From the NCBI RefSeq assembly GCF_022825805.1, contig NZ_JAJDWC010000031.1, positions 1-57,674 of the forward strand: DNA of 57,674 bases. The letters are read 5' to 3'. The DNA comes from Phaeobacter sp. (lineage in GTDB: Bacteria > Pseudomonadota > Alphaproteobacteria > Rhodobacterales > Rhodobacteraceae). Positions 8,084 to 18,716 of the stretch are shown here, piece by piece. The notes under the pieces were generated by a model that was not told the DNA's origin, ran no database searches, and saw only the letters and a list, made by a program, of their open reading frames with translations. Each line of letters opens with the position of its first letter. The first letter of the stretch is position 1. Both the position numbers and the translations under genes were made by a program.

Positions 8084-9025
8084 GTGCAAACAACTGCAGT
8101 CATATTGAACGGTCCGAAGGATATGCAGCTTGCGGAGCTGCAGACCCGGGATCCAGACGATCATGATCTGGTGGTTGATGTGCGGTATTCCGGCATTTCC
8201 AGTGGTACGGAAAAACTTCTGTGGTCCGGTGATATGCCGCCATTTCCCGGCATGGGTTACCCGCTGGTTCCTGGTTATGAAACCGCAGGCGAAGTTGTCC
8301 ATGCGCCTGCGGGCAGCGCATTTAAGACCGGGGATTGGGTCTTTGTCCCCGGGTCTGATTGTTTTGAAGATGCTCACTGCCTGTTTGGCGGCGCAGCGCG
8401 TCACGTCGTAACCGCGGAGGACCGCGTGATACGCGTTGATCCCGGAATGGGCGCGGAAACAGCGCTGCTTGCACTGGCCGCGACGGCGCGCCACGCGGTT
8501 GCGGGACTGGGGCATCAGGTGCCGGATCTGATTGTGGGTCATGGCGTTTTAGGCCGTCTCTTGGCGCGGCTGACCCTTGCCGCCGGTGCGCCAGCGCCCA
8601 CGGTTTGGGAAACTGCGCCCGAACGCATGGGGCAGGACGAACCCTATCCCGTTCTACGGCCGCAAGATGATCCGCGGCACGACTATTCGGTGATCTGTGA
8701 TGCCTCGGGTCAGGCGGATCTGTTGAACAGCTTGATCCGGCGATTGGTCAAAGGTGGCGAGATCGTCCTGGCCGGTTTTTACGCCCAGCCCGTCAGTTTT
8801 GCCTATCCACCGGCCTTCATGAAAGAGGCGCGGTTGCGGATCGCAGCAGAATGGAACCGGGATGATCTGGAGGCCACACGCGCGCTGGTGGAATTGGGGG
8901 CGCTGTCCCTTGACGGATTGGTCAGCCACCAACGCAGGGCCACCGCCGCGACAGATGCCTATCGCCAGGCATTCTCTGACATCGATTGCCTGAAAATGAT
9001 CCTGGATTGGGAGGGCCACGCATGA
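8084..9025 (+). CDS. bchC: Bacteriochlorophyllide a 3-hydroxyethyl dehydrogenase BchC
   Basis: About 313 residues. Oxidises the C3 hydroxyethyl group of the bacteriochlorin to acetyl with NAD+, a late step in bacteriochlorophyll a synthesis. It has the medium-chain dehydrogenase/reductase fold with [19 protein letters not shown] and [13 protein letters not shown] near the N-terminus. GTG at 8084 is preferred over the in-frame TTG at 8081 because it is better spaced from GGGGAGGG and gives the MQTTAVIL start seen in homologs. The stop overlaps the bchX start. Confidence 0.94.
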   Translation: MQTTAVILNGPKDMQLAELQTRDPDDHDLVVDVRYSGISSGTEKLLWSGDMPPFPGMGYPLVPGYETAGEVVHAPAGSAFKTGDWVFVPGSDCFEDAHCLFGGAARHVVTAEDRVIRVDPGMGAETALLALAATARHAVAGLGHQVPDLIVGHGVLGRLLARLTLAAGAPAPTVWETAPERMGQDEPYPVLRPQDDPRHDYSVICDASGQADLLNSLIRRLVKGGEIVLAGFYAQPVSFAYPPAFMKEARLRIAAEWNRDDLEATRALVELGALSLDGLVSHQRRATAATDAYRQAFSDIDCLKMILDWEGHA

Positions 9026-10032
9026 GCCTCGATACACCGCCAAAGCTAACTAGCTATGACGCGAAACTCCGCGAAGAAGCCGCCGAGACCGCGCCCTCGC
9101 TGGAGGTGCCCATGCGCGAGCCGACGCGAAAGACGCAGATCATCGCGATCTACGGTAAGGGCGGCATCGGGAAATCCTTCACGCTGGCCAACCTGAGCTA
9201 CATGATGGCAGAGCAGGGAAAGCGGGTTCTGCTGATTGGCTGTGATCCGAAATCCGATACCACGTCTTTGCTGTTTGGCGGTAAGGCCTGCCCCACCATC
9301 ATCGAGACCTCAACCGCAAAGAAACTGGCTGGTGAAGAGGTTGCCATTGGCGATGTTTGTTTCAAACGCGGTGGCGTGTTTGCGATGGAGCTTGGCGGGC
9401 CGGAGGTGGGCCGTGGCTGCGGTGGCCGCGGCATCATCCACGGGTTTGAACTGCTTGAAAAGCTGGGCTTCCATGATTGGGACTTCGACTATGTCTTGCT
9501 CGATTTTCTGGGCGATGTGGTCTGCGGCGGTTTTGGCCTGCCGATCGCGCGGGATATGGCGCAGAAGGTCATCGTGGTTGGCTCCAACGATCTGCAATCG
9601 CTTTATGTCGCCAACAACGTCTGCTCTGCGGTGCAGTATTTCCGCAAGATGGGTGGGAATGTCGGCGTGGCTGGCATGGTGATCAACAAGGATGATCACA
9701 CCGGACAGGCGCAGGCCTTTGCCAAATCGGTCGATATCCCGGTTCTGGCGTCTATCCCTGCAGATGACGATTTGCGCCGGAAATCAGCGGCTTATGAAAT
9801 TGTCGGGACCAACCAGACCCAATGGGGCGCGCTGTTTGCCGAGTTGGCGGACAATGTCGCCGAAGCCCCGCCAGTGCATCCCACGCCGCTCAGTCAGGAT
9901 GATCTGATTGCGTTGTTTGATGGCAAGGACACGGGCGCTGATTTTGTCCTGGTCCCCGCAACAGACGAAGACATGCGCGGCAAGAATGCTGAGCCGAAAC
10001 AATCCCTTGAAGTGATTTACGACGATATCTGA
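9022..10032 (+). CDS. bchX: Chlorophyllide a reductase iron protein BchX
   Basis: 336 residues. NifH-like ATP-dependent electron donor of chlorophyllide a reductase (BchXYZ), which reduces ring B. The P-loop [16 protein letters not shown] lies at about residues 41-56, and there are two cysteine contexts for the dimer-bridging 4Fe-4S cluster (GRGCGGRGI and [10 protein letters not shown]). The ATG at 9022 overlaps the bchC stop (ATGA). An earlier in-frame ATG at 8986 lies inside bchC and would only add 12 residues. Confidence 0.96.
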   Translation: MSLDTPPKLTSYDAKLREEAAETAPSLEVPMREPTRKTQIIAIYGKGGIGKSFTLANLSYMMAEQGKRVLLIGCDPKSDTTSLLFGGKACPTIIETSTAKKLAGEEVAIGDVCFKRGGVFAMELGGPEVGRGCGGRGIIHGFELLEKLGFHDWDFDYVLLDFLGDVVCGGFGLPIARDMAQKVIVVGSNDLQSLYVANNVCSAVQYFRKMGGNVGVAGMVINKDDHTGQAQAFAKSVDIPVLASIPADDDLRRKSAAYEIVGTNQTQWGALFAELADNVAEAPPVHPTPLSQDDLIALFDGKDTGADFVLVPATDEDMRGKNAEPKQSLEVIYDDI

Positions 10033-11579
10033 TGGACAAAGAGATTGATCATACCCGCCATGCTGGAGATGCGGTGCCGGATCTGGAGCAAGGGCAGACG
10101 TCCGATGGTCTTGGCTGTCATGCTGGTGCAGATCAGATGGAGAAAGCCGCCCGGGCCACTGGCCAATCCGAACTGTTGGATCAATTTGCCAAAGACTACC
10201 CACAGGGCCCCCATGACAAGCCCCAGTCGATGTGCCCTGCGTTTGGATCTTTGCGTGTGGGCCTGCGGATGAGCCGGGTGGCCACGGTCCTGTCCGGTTC
10301 GGCTTGTTGCGTCTACGGGCTGACCTTTGTCTCCCATTTCTATGGCGCGCGCCGTTCCGTTGGCTATGTGCCGTTCAATTCCGAAACTCTGGTGACGGGT
10401 CGGTTGTTCGAAGACATCCGCGATGCGGTACACGATCTTGCGGATCCGGATCGCTATGACGCGGTCGTGGTGACAAATCTCTGCGTGCCGACAGCCTCTG
10501 GGGTGCCGCTGCGACTGCTGCCAAAGGAAATCAATGGCGTGCGGGTGGTTGGCATCGATGTGCCAGGTTTTGGCGTGCCCACCCATGCCGAAGCAAAAGA
10601 CGTGCTGGCAGCAGCGATGTTGAACTACGCCCGCCAGGAAATTGCGGCAGGCCCGGTGCCAGCGCCAGCTGGTGGTGTGGATGACAGGCCGACTGTGACG
10701 CTGTTGGGGGAGATGTTCCCTGCAGATCCGGTGATGATCGGTCAGATGCTGGCCCCCATGGGTGTGGCCGCTGGGCCGGTGGTGCCATGCCGCGAATGGC
10801 GCGAGCTGTACGCGGCGTTGGATTGTGGCGCTGTGGCAGCGATGCATCCGTTTTACACCGCGACTGTGCGTGAATTCCAGCAGGCCGGTCGGCCGGTTAT
10901 CGGATCTGCGCCCGTTGGGTATGACGGCACAGCGGATTGGCTTGCTGCCATTGGCGAGGCTTTTGGTGTGTCAGCGGATCGCGTGGCGCAGGCGCAGAAT
11001 ACCATGTTGCCTGCAATCCGCGGCGCGCTGGCGGCGCGTCCGATCAAGGGGCGGATCACCCTGTCCGGATACGAAGGCTCCGAGCTGTTGGTCGCCCGCT
11101 TGCTGATCGAAAGTGGGGCAGAGGTGCCATATGTCGGCACCGCCTGTCCGCGCACGCCCTGGAGCGCGGCGGATGCGGCGTGGCTGGAAAGCAAAGGTTG
11201 CAAGGTACAATTCCGTGCATCGCTGGAACAGGATCTGGCCGCGGTTGAAGCGTGCGGGCCCGATTTGGCGGTTGGGACAACGCCGGTTGTGCAGGCCGCC
11301 AAGGAACAGGGCATTCCGGCCTTGTATTTCACCAATCTCATTTCGGCCCGACCGTTGATGGGCCCTGCCGGTGCCGGATCTCTGGCCGAGGTGATCAATG
11401 CGGCGATCGCCAATGGCGCGCGTATGGACCGGATGAAAGAGTTCTTCGAAGGCGTCGGTGATGGCGACACCGCAGGCGTTTGGGAGGGAGACCCGAACCT
11501 GCGCCCGGACTTCCGCGCTTTGCAGGAAAAGAAACTGGCAAAGCAGGCCCGCGCGGCCAAAGCGGCGGAGATGATCTGA
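10032..11579 (+). CDS. bchY: Chlorophyllide a reductase subunit Y (BchY)
   Basis: 515 residues. NifD-like catalytic subunit that pairs with BchZ in the BchYZ heterotetramer, binding a 4Fe-4S cluster and the chlorophyllide substrate. Signature segments are [38 protein letters not shown] and [14 protein letters not shown], which hold the candidate cluster cysteines. The ATG shares one base with the bchX stop (TGATG). Confidence 0.95.
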   Translation: MDKEIDHTRHAGDAVPDLEQGQTSDGLGCHAGADQMEKAARATGQSELLDQFAKDYPQGPHDKPQSMCPAFGSLRVGLRMSRVATVLSGSACCVYGLTFVSHFYGARRSVGYVPFNSETLVTGRLFEDIRDAVHDLADPDRYDAVVVTNLCVPTASGVPLRLLPKEINGVRVVGIDVPGFGVPTHAEAKDVLAAAMLNYARQEIAAGPVPAPAGGVDDRPTVTLLGEMFPADPVMIGQMLAPMGVAAGPVVPCREWRELYAALDCGAVAAMHPFYTATVREFQQAGRPVIGSAPVGYDGTADWLAAIGEAFGVSADRVAQAQNTMLPAIRGALAARPIKGRITLSGYEGSELLVARLLIESGAEVPYVGTACPRTPWSAADAAWLESKGCKVQFRASLEQDLAAVEACGPDLAVGTTPVVQAAKEQGIPALYFTNLISARPLMGPAGAGSLAEVINAAIANGARMDRMKEFFEGVGDGDTAGVWEGDPNLRPDFRALQEKKLAKQARAAKAAEMI

Positions 11580-13060
11580 TGCTGATCCAGGATCACGACA
11601 GAGCTGGCGGATATTGGGGCGCGGTCTATGCGTTCTGCGCGGTAAAAGGACTGCAGGTTGTCATTGACGGTCCGGTCGGCTGCGAAAATCTGCCTGTCAC
11701 CTCAGTGCTGCATTACACGGACGCGCTGCCACCGCATGAACTGCCCATCGTTGTCACCGGGCTCGGTGAAGAAGAGCTGGGCCGTGACGGCACCGAAGGG
11801 GCGATGAAACGGGCCTGGAAAACTCTGGACCCGACGCTTCCGGCGGTGGTGGTGACGGGTTCGATTGCCGAGATGATTGGCGGCGGGGTGACGCCACAGG
11901 GGACCAATATTCAGCGGTTTTTGCCGCGCACCATTGATGAGGATCAGTGGGAAGCGGCGGATCGCGCCATGACCTGGCTGTTTCAGGAATTCGCCATGAC
12001 CAAAGGGCGGATGCCCAAGGAAAAAAAGCGTGATGAGGGGGCCAAACCGCGGGTGAACATCCTGGGTCCAATGTATGGCACCTTCAATATGCCCTCTGAC
12101 CTGGCGGAAATTCGGCGTCTGATCGAAGGCATTGGCGCCGAGGTCAACATGGTGATGCCGCTTGGCGCGCATCTGGCGGAAATGCGGGACTTGGTTAATG
12201 CCGACGTCAATGTGGTCATGTACCGCGAATTTGGCCGCGGTCTGGCCGAAGTTCTGGCCAAACCCTATCTGCAGGCGCCGGTTGGTTTGGAATCGACCAC
12301 GCTGTTCCTGCGCAAATTGGGGGATCTTCTCGGACTTGATCCCGAGCCGTTCATCGAACGCGAAAAACACTCCACACTCAAACCGCTGTGGGATCTTTGG
12401 CGGTCGGTGACGCAGGATTTCTTTGGCACTGCGAGTTTCGCGGTTGTCGGCAGCGAGACCTATGTGCGGGGTTTGCGCCATTTTCTGGAGACGGATCTTG
12501 GGTTTGATTGCGCCTTTGCGGTGCCACGTGTTGCGGGCAAAAAGACCGACAACGACGAGGTGCGTCGCCTGATGGGCGAGCGACGGCCGCTGATTGTTTT
12601 CGGCTCTATCAATGAGAAAATGTACCTGGCAGAGATGAAAGCCGGGCATGGACCAAGCCCTGCATTTATTCCGGCAAGCTTCCCCGGTGCCGCGATCCGG
12701 CGCGCCACTGGCACACCGTTTATGGGGTATGCGGGCGCGACATATGTGCTGCAGGAGGTGTGCAACGGCCTGTTTGATGCGCTGTTCCACATTCTGCCGC
12801 TGGCCCAGGACATGGACGCTGCTAAAGCCACCCCAGCGCAGCTGCGCAAGGATCTGCCCTGGGATGCAGAGGCAAAGGCGCTGCTCGATAAGATCGTTGA
12901 GGATCATCCGATCCTGACGCGGATTTCGGCCAGCAAGACCCTGCGCGACGCGGCAGAAAAAGCTGCATTGGAGGCCGGTGTGAGCCACGTGGCGGTGGAC
13001 ACCGTCGCAGCCCTTCAGAGCGATCAAACCACACAAAAATACGGGAAGAAGGAGATCTGA
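11579..13060 (+). CDS. bchZ: Chlorophyllide a reductase subunit Z (BchZ)
   Basis: 493 residues from the ATG at 11579. NifK-like partner of BchY. Recognised by [20 protein letters not shown] and [20 protein letters not shown] close to the N-terminus and a light-independent reductase C-terminal domain ([15 protein letters not shown]). An in-frame ATG at 11480 lies within bchY and does not fit the family. The start overlaps the bchY stop by one base, and the stop lies two bases before pufQ, so the bch and puf genes can be read on one superoperon transcript. Confidence 0.95.
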   Translation: MLIQDHDRAGGYWGAVYAFCAVKGLQVVIDGPVGCENLPVTSVLHYTDALPPHELPIVVTGLGEEELGRDGTEGAMKRAWKTLDPTLPAVVVTGSIAEMIGGGVTPQGTNIQRFLPRTIDEDQWEAADRAMTWLFQEFAMTKGRMPKEKKRDEGAKPRVNILGPMYGTFNMPSDLAEIRRLIEGIGAEVNMVMPLGAHLAEMRDLVNADVNVVMYREFGRGLAEVLAKPYLQAPVGLESTTLFLRKLGDLLGLDPEPFIEREKHSTLKPLWDLWRSVTQDFFGTASFAVVGSETYVRGLRHFLETDLGFDCAFAVPRVAGKKTDNDEVRRLMGERRPLIVFGSINEKMYLAEMKAGHGPSPAFIPASFPGAAIRRATGTPFMGYAGATYVLQEVCNGLFDALFHILPLAQDMDAAKATPAQLRKDLPWDAEAKALLDKIVEDHPILTRISASKTLRDAAEKAALEAGVSHVAVDTVAALQSDQTTQKYGKKEI

Positions 13061-13062
13061 CG

Positions 13063-13293
13063 ATGACAGACCAGGCGACCGATTTTTCGACCAAACCCAG
13101 CCGCAGCGCCACCGCGCTTCGATGGGAGTATCGGGTTTATTTCGCGCTGATTTTCCTGCTCGCGCTTCCGTTCGCCTTGGCAGACGTCCTGTTGGCCTAT
13201 TGCGGCCTGAAGGCGCACCGCCGCCAGGGGAACGTGCTGCAGCGTGCCTGGGCAGAGGCAAATGCAATTACACCGATGATTTTCATGCACTGA
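13063..13293 (+). CDS. pufQ: PufQ, bacteriochlorophyll-biosynthesis/assembly factor
   Basis: 76 residues with one membrane helix (about residues 28-47). The family signatures WEYRVYFALIFLLALPFAL and AWAEANAITPMIF are present. In Rhodobacter PufQ is needed for normal bacteriochlorophyll formation and is the first gene of the puf operon. It starts two bases after the bchZ stop. Confidence 0.93.
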   Translation: MTDQATDFSTKPSRSATALRWEYRVYFALIFLLALPFALADVLLAYCGLKAHRRQGNVLQRAWAEANAITPMIFMH

Positions 13294-13374
13294 AATCACC
13301 GGATTGAGAATTCCGACCGGGCCACAGCCCTTTCGGAACGCCAGTGCAGCTTTTTTGAGTTGTCTGGCAACCCG

Positions 13375-13391
13375 GCCGCGGGGATCGCGGC
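13375..13391 (+). other. Small hairpin upstream of pufB
   Basis: GCCGCG (13375-13380) pairs with CGCGGC (13386-13391) around a 5-nt loop, 17 bases before the pufB ribosome binding site. The pufQ-pufB spacer of Rhodobacter is known for mRNA processing that separates the stable pufBA segment. This stem may have such a role. Confidence 0.35.
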
Positions 13392-13420
13392 GTCAGCTTT
13401 GACCGTCCGGAGGATAAGTG

Positions 13421-13570
13421 ATGGCTGATAAAACAGACCTGTCGTTCACAGGTCTCACAGACGAACAGGCGCAAGAATTGCACTCTGTCTACATGAGCGG
13501 GCTCTGGCTCTTCTCGATCATTGCGATCGTGGCTCATCTGGCAGTGTTCATCTGGCGTCCGTGGTTCTGA
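13421..13570 (+). CDS. pufB: Light-harvesting 1 beta subunit PufB
   Basis: 49 residues, from [20 protein letters not shown] to a C-terminal FIWRPWF. The helix contains AHLAVFIW, with the His that ligates bacteriochlorophyll (residue 39), and the upstream His (residue 21) is typical of beta polypeptides. The ribosome binding site is GGAGGATAAGTG before the ATG. Confidence 0.95.
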   Translation: MADKTDLSFTGLTDEQAQELHSVYMSGLWLFSIIAIVAHLAVFIWRPWF

Positions 13571-13586
13571 GGAGGGCTATGGAGTG

Positions 13587-13754
13587 ATGAGCAAGTTCTA
13601 CAAGATCTGGCTAGTCTTCGATCCACGTCGCGTTTTCGTGGCGCAAGGGGTCTTCCTGTTCCTGCTGGCAGCAATGATTCATCTCGTTCTGCTGAGCACG
13701 GATCGCTACAACTGGTTTGAGGCCGCAACCGTGAAATACGGTTCGGCTGAATAA
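13587..13754 (+). CDS. pufA: Light-harvesting 1 alpha subunit PufA
   Basis: 55 residues, beginning [20 protein letters not shown]. The single membrane helix includes [11 protein letters not shown], with the bacteriochlorophyll-ligating His (residue 32), and the family N-terminus W-x-x-FDPRR is present. It starts 16 bases after the pufB stop behind a GGAGGG/GGAG region. LH1 alpha and beta surround the reaction centre. Confidence 0.95.
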   Translation: MSKFYKIWLVFDPRRVFVAQGVFLFLLAAMIHLVLLSTDRYNWFEAATVKYGSAE

Positions 13755-13771
13755 CGCCAGTTTCATATCAA

Positions 13772-13803
13772 GACTGCGGGTGGGCGGGCGCTCTCCCGCA
13801 GTC
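13772..13803 (+). other. pufA-pufL intercistronic hairpin
   Basis: GACTGCGGG (13772-13780) pairs perfectly with CCCGCAGTC (13795-13803) around a 14-nt loop, 17 bases after the pufA stop. In Rhodobacter a hairpin at this place protects the upstream pufBA message from 3' decay and raises LH1 over reaction centre. A smaller stem, GCCGC/GCGGC, follows at 13829-13842. Confidence 0.75.
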
Positions 13804-13871
13804 GTCCAGGCACTTAGCTGATCGCTCTGCCGCTTTGGCGGCTGCGACTGGATCTGAACGGAGAATAACTC

Positions 13872-14702
13872 ATGGCGTTGCTGAACTTCGAGAAGAAGTA
13901 TCGGGTACCCGGCGGCACCCTGGTCGGAGGCGATCTGTTTGACTTCTGGGTGGGCCCGTTTTTCGTTGGTTTCTTTGGTGTGACGACAATCTTTTTTGCG
14001 GCACTGGGAACCATTCTTATTTTTTATGGGGCCGTGCTGCAGGGCACGTGGAACCCCTGGCTGATTTCGATTGACCCGCCGCCGTTGGAATACGGCCTTG
14101 GTGCCGCGCCGCTGCGCGAAGGCGGATTGTGGCAGGTGATCACGATCTGTGCCCATGGCGCCTTTGTCAGTTGGATGCTGCGCGAGATCGAGATTTCCCG
14201 CAAACTGGGCATGGGGCTGCATGTGCCGTTTGCCTTTGGCGTTGCGATTTTCGCCTACACGACTTTGGTGGTCATTCGCCCCGTGCTGATGGGCGCCTGG
14301 GGACATGCGTTTCCTTATGGCATCTGGACCCATCTCGATTGGGTGTCGAACACCGGATATGCCTATGGCAACTTCCACTACAATCCGGCCCATATGATCG
14401 CGGTGACCTTTTTCTTCACCAACTGTTTGGCCTTGGCGTTGCACGGATCGCTGATCCTGTCTGCAGCAAATCCCAACAAGGACAAGGAAATGCGCGCGCC
14501 CGATCACGAGGACACGTTCTTTCGCGATTTCATCGGCTACTCGATTGGTCCGCTTGGCATTCACCGCTTGGGTTTGTTGCTGGCGCTCAATGCCGGGTTC
14601 TGGTCGGCGATCTGTATCGTGATCTCCGGCACCATCTGGTTCGAAGAATGGGTTGTTTGGTGGGATTGGTGGCTCAATCTGCCGTGGTGGGCAGACCTGT
14701 AA
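13872..14702 (+). CDS. pufL: Photosynthetic reaction centre L subunit
   Basis: 276 residues, normal length, with five membrane helices. It has the conserved start [20 protein letters not shown] and [20 protein letters not shown], which contains the bacteriochlorophyll and iron-ligand helix region. It binds special-pair bacteriochlorophyll, bacteriopheophytin and QA-side cofactors with PufM. Preceded by GGAG before the ATG. Confidence 0.97.
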   Translation: MALLNFEKKYRVPGGTLVGGDLFDFWVGPFFVGFFGVTTIFFAALGTILIFYGAVLQGTWNPWLISIDPPPLEYGLGAAPLREGGLWQVITICAHGAFVSWMLREIEISRKLGMGLHVPFAFGVAIFAYTTLVVIRPVLMGAWGHAFPYGIWTHLDWVSNTGYAYGNFHYNPAHMIAVTFFFTNCLALALHGSLILSAANPNKDKEMRAPDHEDTFFRDFIGYSIGPLGIHRLGLLLALNAGFWSAICIVISGTIWFEEWVVWWDWWLNLPWWADL

Positions 14703-14717
14703 GAGGAGGCATGAAAC

Positions 14718-15641
14718 ATGGCTGAATATCAAAATATCTTCACGCAGGTTCAGGTCCGCGGCCCAGCAGAAATGGGCATGGTGGAAGATGTCGACCTGAA
14801 AGAGCGAGGCCGCGGCGTCAGTTTTAGCAATCTGGCGGGCTTCCTTGGAAATGCTCAGTTGGGTCCATTCTATCTCGGCCCCTGGGGGGTCGTGTCCCTG
14901 ATGTCTGGCGCGCTTTGGTTCTTTATGGTGGGTATGGCATTTTGGGTGCAGGCTGAATTCAGCCCCGCGGTGTTCCTGCGGGATCTGTTCTGGCTGTCAT
15001 TAGATCCACCCGGCCCGGAATACGGTCTTGGATTTGCGCCTTTCTGGGAGGGTGGATTGTGGCTGATCGCCTCGTTCTTCCTGCTGGTATCGGTGATGAC
15101 CTGGTGGATCAGGTCCTGGGTTCTGGCAGAGCAGCTGGGGATGGGCAAACATGTTTGTTATGCGTTTGCCTCTGCCATCTGGTTGTTCCTTGTTCTCGGA
15201 CTGATCCGGCCGGTGCTGATGGGCAGCTGGTCCGAGGCGGTGCCTTATGGTGTATTCACCCACCTGGACTGGACCAATCTGTTTTCACTGACCTACGGCA
15301 ATCTGTTCTATAATCCGTTCCATGCGCTCTCGATTGCGTTCCTTTACGGGTCTGCGCTGTTGTTTGCGATGCATGGTGCCACCATTCTTGCGGTGACGCG
15401 CTTTGGTGGGGATCGCGAACTTGAGCAGATCGCTGATCGCGGTACTGCGTCGGAACGGGCGGGTCTGTTCTGGCGTTGGACCATGGGGTTCAACGCGACA
15501 ATGGAGGGGATCCATCGCTGGGCCTGGTGGTTTGCTGTCTTGACCACATTGACAGGTGGCATTGGCATTCTGCTGACCGGAACCGTTGTTGATAACTGGT
15601 ATGTCTGGGCACAAGATCACGGCTACGCTCCGCCGGATTGA
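14718..15641 (+). CDS. pufM: Photosynthetic reaction centre M subunit
   Basis: 307 residues. Five membrane helices; the N-terminus [20 protein letters not shown] and the segment [20 protein letters not shown] are diagnostic. The ATG is 15 bases after the pufL stop, with AGAGGAGG upstream. The sequence [20 protein letters not shown]-type end region (here [20 protein letters not shown]) is conserved. Forms the reaction centre heterodimer with PufL. Confidence 0.97.
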   Translation: MAEYQNIFTQVQVRGPAEMGMVEDVDLKERGRGVSFSNLAGFLGNAQLGPFYLGPWGVVSLMSGALWFFMVGMAFWVQAEFSPAVFLRDLFWLSLDPPGPEYGLGFAPFWEGGLWLIASFFLLVSVMTWWIRSWVLAEQLGMGKHVCYAFASAIWLFLVLGLIRPVLMGSWSEAVPYGVFTHLDWTNLFSLTYGNLFYNPFHALSIAFLYGSALLFAMHGATILAVTRFGGDRELEQIADRGTASERAGLFWRWTMGFNATMEGIHRWAWWFAVLTTLTGGIGILLTGTVVDNWYVWAQDHGYAPPD

Positions 15642-15681
15642 TCCTGATTGCTAAGGCTGAATTTGTGAAAGGAGAGGAACC

Positions 15682-15897
15682 ATGACAGACAAACCTGGTT
15701 GGTGGGTCAAGGATGAACAGCCCAGTCTCTATCTTTGGGTCTTTACCAAGATGACGTTGGGCGCAGCCTATGGGGCCTTGTTCCTGACAGGCGTGATCTT
15801 CTTCATCTTGATACTGAGAGTCCTGTCAGGGCTGCTGCCGGAAGATCCCTATGCTGCGCTTGAAACAGGCGCTCAAATGGTGGCTCTTTTGGCCTAA
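15682..15897 (+). CDS. pufX: PufX, LH1-reaction centre dimerisation/quinone-channel protein
   Basis: 71 residues with a soluble N-terminus, one membrane helix (about 27-46) carrying small residues (LGAAYGALFLTG), and a C-terminal ALETGAQMVALLA. The C-terminus closely resembles the ALETGIELIKHLV end of Rhodobacter PufX. PufX opens the LH1 ring for quinone exchange and promotes dimers. It occupies the position after pufM where many roseobacters carry pufC instead. Preceded by AAAGGAGAGG. PufX is poorly conserved, so the call relies on position, topology and the C-terminus. Confidence 0.85.
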   Translation: MTDKPGWWVKDEQPSLYLWVFTKMTLGAAYGALFLTGVIFFILILRVLSGLLPEDPYAALETGAQMVALLA

Positions 15898-15905
15898 AGA
15901 CCTGG

Positions 15906-15935
15906 CTTGCGTGGCTGGTTGGTCAGCTGCGCAAG
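15906..15935 (+). terminator. Stem-loop after pufX
   Basis: CTTGCGTGGCTG (15906-15917) pairs with CAGCTGCGCAAG (15924-15935) around a GTTGGT loop, giving a 12-bp stem with two G-T wobbles eight bases after the pufX stop. There is no T-tract. It could stabilise the puf message or cut read-through into dxs. Confidence 0.6.
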
Positions 15936-16077
15936 AACCCAGCGCGAATGCATCAAGGTGTCCCAACCTTCGCATTTCGCCAAAGGCAGACGCGTTCTGG
16001 ATTTGCCTGCATGCCCCCAAGTTTTGCAGTTCCCCCAAGATCCACAGCCGGCCTGCCCAAACACCGGAGGTCGCTTT

Positions 16078-18147
16078 ATGACAACGTCGAAACAGGTTCC
16101 TGCACAGCTGTCCGAAACTGCAGCCTCTTTGGTCCAATCCAAGTCGGACCAATCCAAATTGGTTCAGTCCCAGCAGGACCGATCGCGACCTCCGGCCTCA
16201 TCTCAACCCAAGGCACCGTCGCAAGCGCAGACACGCCCTGCAACGCCGCTTTTGGATCGTGTGGCAGGCCCGGCTGATTTGAACGCTTTTCGCGATGCGG
16301 ATCTCACACGCCTGGCCGATGAATTGCGTACGGAGGTCATTTCTGCGGTGTCCGAAACGGGGGGGCACCTTGGATCGTCCCTTGGCGTTGTTGAACTGAC
16401 GGTCGCGCTCCATGCGGTGTTCAATACCCCGATGGACAAGATTATCTGGGACGTGGGTCATCAGTGTTATCCCCATAAAATTCTCACCGGGCGACGGGAT
16501 CGTATTCGCACCCTGCGCCAAAAAGATGGTCTGAGTGGTTTCACCAAGCGTGCCGAGAGCGATTTTGATCCGTTTGGCGCGGCCCATAGTTCCACCTCTA
16601 TTTCTGCAGCACTTGGCTTTGCGGTGGGCCGTGATATGGGCCAGCCGACTGGCGACGCAATAGCGGTGATCGGTGATGGATCCATCAGCGCGGGCATGGC
16701 CTACGAAGCACTGAACAATGCGGGCGCGCAGGGGCGGCGGTTGATCGTGATCCTGAACGACAATGAGATGTCGATCGCACCGCCTGTGGGAGCGGTATCG
16801 AAATATCTGACGGACCTGCATGATAACTCTCCGCTCCGGGCATTTCGCGATATTGCCGAGGGTATGGAAGCCGCCCTGCCCGGTCCGATCCGCGATGGTG
16901 CGCGCCGCGCACGCCAGCTGGTGACGGGTGAAGGCGGCTCTGGCGGCACCATTTTTGAAGAGCTTGGGTTTGATTACGTGGGGCCGGTCAATGGCCATAG
17001 TGTTGCGGACCTGTTGGCGGTGTTGCGTGCGGTGCGAACGCGCGCCACCGGGCCCGTGTTGATCCACGCCTGTACCGTGAAGGGCAAAGGATATCCACCG
17101 GCGGAGCATTCTGCAGACAAATACCACGGTGTCGCCACCTTCGATGTGGCTTCCGGTGCGCAACACAAGAAGACACCGAATGCGCCCAGCTATACCTCCG
17201 TGTTTGGAACGGCCCTGACCGATGAGGCAACACGTGATCCCGCCATTGTAGCGGTGACCGCGGCAATGCCATCGGGCACGGGGCTGAACATTCTGGCGGA
17301 TCGCTTTCCTGCGCGGGTGTTTGATGTCGGCATTGCGGAACAGCATGGGGTGACCTTTGCGGCGGGTATGGCTGCAAGCGGGTTGAAGCCATTTGTGGCG
17401 ATCTATTCGACCTTCTTACAAAGAGCCTATGATCAGGTGGTGCATGATGTGGCCCTGCAGGGGCTGCCGGTGCGGTTTGCCATTGATCGGGCAGGGCTTG
17501 TGGGTGCCGATGGCGCGACCCACGCGGGCGCCTTTGATCTGGCCTATCTTTGCAATCTGCCAGGCATGACCGTTATGGCCGCCGCTGATGAGGCTGAGCT
17601 GGTTGATATGGTGGCTACCGCAGCTGCCCATGATAGTGGCCCGATTGCGTTCCGCTACCCAAGAGGGGCGGGCACTGGGGCCGAGATGCCGGATCGCGGG
17701 CGTGTTCTGGAGATCGGCAAGGGCCGGATTGTCGCCGAAGGCAGCAGAGTTGCTTTGCTGTCGCTGGGTACGCATTTGGCGCCCTGCCTGGAGGCCGCAC
17801 AGATGCTGGATGCTGATGGGATTGGTGTCACCGTGGCAGATGCGCGATTTGCCAAACCGCTGGATCACGACCTGATCCGCCAGCTGGCCCGCCATCATGA
17901 TCTGGTGGTGACGGTCGAGCAGGGTGCGGCCGGTGGATTTTCAGCGCAGGTCACCCAGTTTCTTCTGAATGAAGGGCTGTTGGATGGCGGTGTCAAACTG
18001 CGCTGCATGACCTTGCCGGACCGGTTCATCGATCAGGCGAGCCCCAATGAAATGTACGCGGCGGCAGGGTTGGCAGTCTCTGACATCAGACAGACTGTGT
18101 TGCGTGGACTGTCACATGATAGCAAAATTGCCCACCTGCGGGCCTAG
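16078..18147 (+). CDS. dxs: 1-Deoxy-D-xylulose-5-phosphate synthase
   Basis: 689 residues. Thiamine-diphosphate enzyme joining pyruvate and glyceraldehyde 3-phosphate, the entry step of the MEP isoprenoid pathway that feeds carotenoids and the bacteriochlorophyll tail. Recognisable segments: [56 protein letters not shown] (ThDP-binding GDG...NN) and [18 protein letters not shown]. The ATG at 16078 follows GGAGGT at a 6-nt spacing. Homologs begin near TPLLDRV; here about 55 extra residues rich in Gln, Ser and Pro precede it, partly encoded by a 15-bp repeat. Confidence 0.94.
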   Translation: MTTSKQVPAQLSETAASLVQSKSDQSKLVQSQQDRSRPPASSQPKAPSQAQTRPATPLLDRVAGPADLNAFRDADLTRLADELRTEVISAVSETGGHLGSSLGVVELTVALHAVFNTPMDKIIWDVGHQCYPHKILTGRRDRIRTLRQKDGLSGFTKRAESDFDPFGAAHSSTSISAALGFAVGRDMGQPTGDAIAVIGDGSISAGMAYEALNNAGAQGRRLIVILNDNEMSIAPPVGAVSKYLTDLHDNSPLRAFRDIAEGMEAALPGPIRDGARRARQLVTGEGGSGGTIFEELGFDYVGPVNGHSVADLLAVLRAVRTRATGPVLIHACTVKGKGYPPAEHSADKYHGVATFDVASGAQHKKTPNAPSYTSVFGTALTDEATRDPAIVAVTAAMPSGTGLNILADRFPARVFDVGIAEQHGVTFAAGMAASGLKPFVAIYSTFLQRAYDQVVHDVALQGLPVRFAIDRAGLVGADGATHAGAFDLAYLCNLPGMTVMAAADEAELVDMVATAAAHDSGPIAFRYPRGAGTGAEMPDRGRVLEIGKGRIVAEGSRVALLSLGTHLAPCLEAAQMLDADGIGVTVADARFAKPLDHDLIRQLARHHDLVVTVEQGAAGGFSAQVTQFLLNEGLLDGGVKLRCMTLPDRFIDQASPNEMYAAAGLAVSDIRQTVLRGLSHDSKIAHLRA
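16132..16191 (+). repeat. Degenerate 15-bp tandem repeat in the dxs 5' coding region
   Basis: Four in-frame 15-bp units start at 16132, 16147, 16162 and 16177. They encode [15 protein letters not shown] and DRSRP. They form most of the unusual N-terminal extension of Dxs and look like the result of slippage expansion. Confidence 0.6.
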
Positions 18148-18160
18148 GGTGCGCGCACCC
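18147..18160. terminator. Palindrome between dxs and idi
   Basis: GGGTGCGCGCACCC is a perfect 14-bp palindrome beginning at the last base of the dxs stop. The convergent idi ends at 18186. It has no T-tract, so it is only a possible two-way terminator. Confidence 0.4.
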
Positions 18161-18185
18161 CTGATGGTTCAGTTGCCCGGATGGC

Positions 18186-18716
18186 TCAGCCAATTGGCGC
18201 AAACAGCAGCTCGGCGTGTTTTTCCATGTAGATCTGGAGCCAGGGCGTGAACCGAGCGGGTTGCTCCCGCAGCGACTGATGCAGATCCGATGGGCTGCGC
18301 CAGCAGGTGGCATGTACCTCTGATGGGTTGGGCGTGATCTCTGCGGAGCCGGGGTAGTAGCCGACGAACAGATCGACCACTTCGTGTTCGATCATGTCTG
18401 TCCCAACTTCTGCCCGATATTCAATCTGGCCACAATGCTGCAGGTCCGGTGCATCAAGCCCCAGTTCTTCGCGTAGCCGACGGTGTGCGCAGGCCTTGGG
18501 GTCTTCGCCCCAATGAGGATGGGTGCAGCAGGTGTTCGCCCACAATCCAGGGGTGTGGTATTTCGACAGGGCACGTTGCTGCAATAGGATGCGACCCTCC
18601 TCGTCCAAAAGAAAGACGCTGATTGCGGGGTGGCGCAGACCGCGGCGATGGACGTCGTATTTCTCAACAGCGGTCAGCGTGCCATCGACCCAGGCCGGGA
18701 TCATTTGGGTCATCAC
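18186..18716 (-). CDS. idi: Isopentenyl-diphosphate delta-isomerase
   Basis: 176 residues from GTG at 18716 (an ATG follows directly at 18713). Type I NUDIX-fold enzyme interconverting IPP and DMAPP. Signature segments: LWANTCCTHPHWGEDPKACA with the catalytic Cys and metal-binding His, and AHRRLREELGLDAPDL. It is the last gene of the bchG-bch2-bchP-idi unit, overlaps the bchP stop, and provides DMAPP for CrtE. Confidence 0.94.
   Translation of the reverse strand: MMTQMIPAWVDGTLTAVEKYDVHRRGLRHPAISVFLLDEEGRILLQQRALSKYHTPGLWANTCCTHPHWGEDPKACAHRRLREELGLDAPDLQHCGQIEYRAEVGTDMIEHEVVDLFVGYYPGSAEITPNPSEVHATCWRSPSDLHQSLREQPARFTPWLQIYMEKHAELLFAPIG

Noticed and set aside
11702-13267. 521-residue open frame on the minus strand opposite bchZ
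   Set aside because: It is antisense to the well-supported bchZ and pufQ, is rich in His, Arg and Gln, and has no recognisable domain; a shadow of high-GC coding DNA.
15907-16077. Earlier in-frame ATG for dxs at 15907
   Set aside because: It lies ten bases after pufX inside a strong stem-loop and lacks a ribosome binding site; the ATG at 16078 has GGAGGT at good spacing.
16198-17346. 382-residue minus-strand frame opposite dxs
   Set aside because: Shadow frame with repeated Arg/His/Cys and no family similarity; dxs is certain on the other strand.
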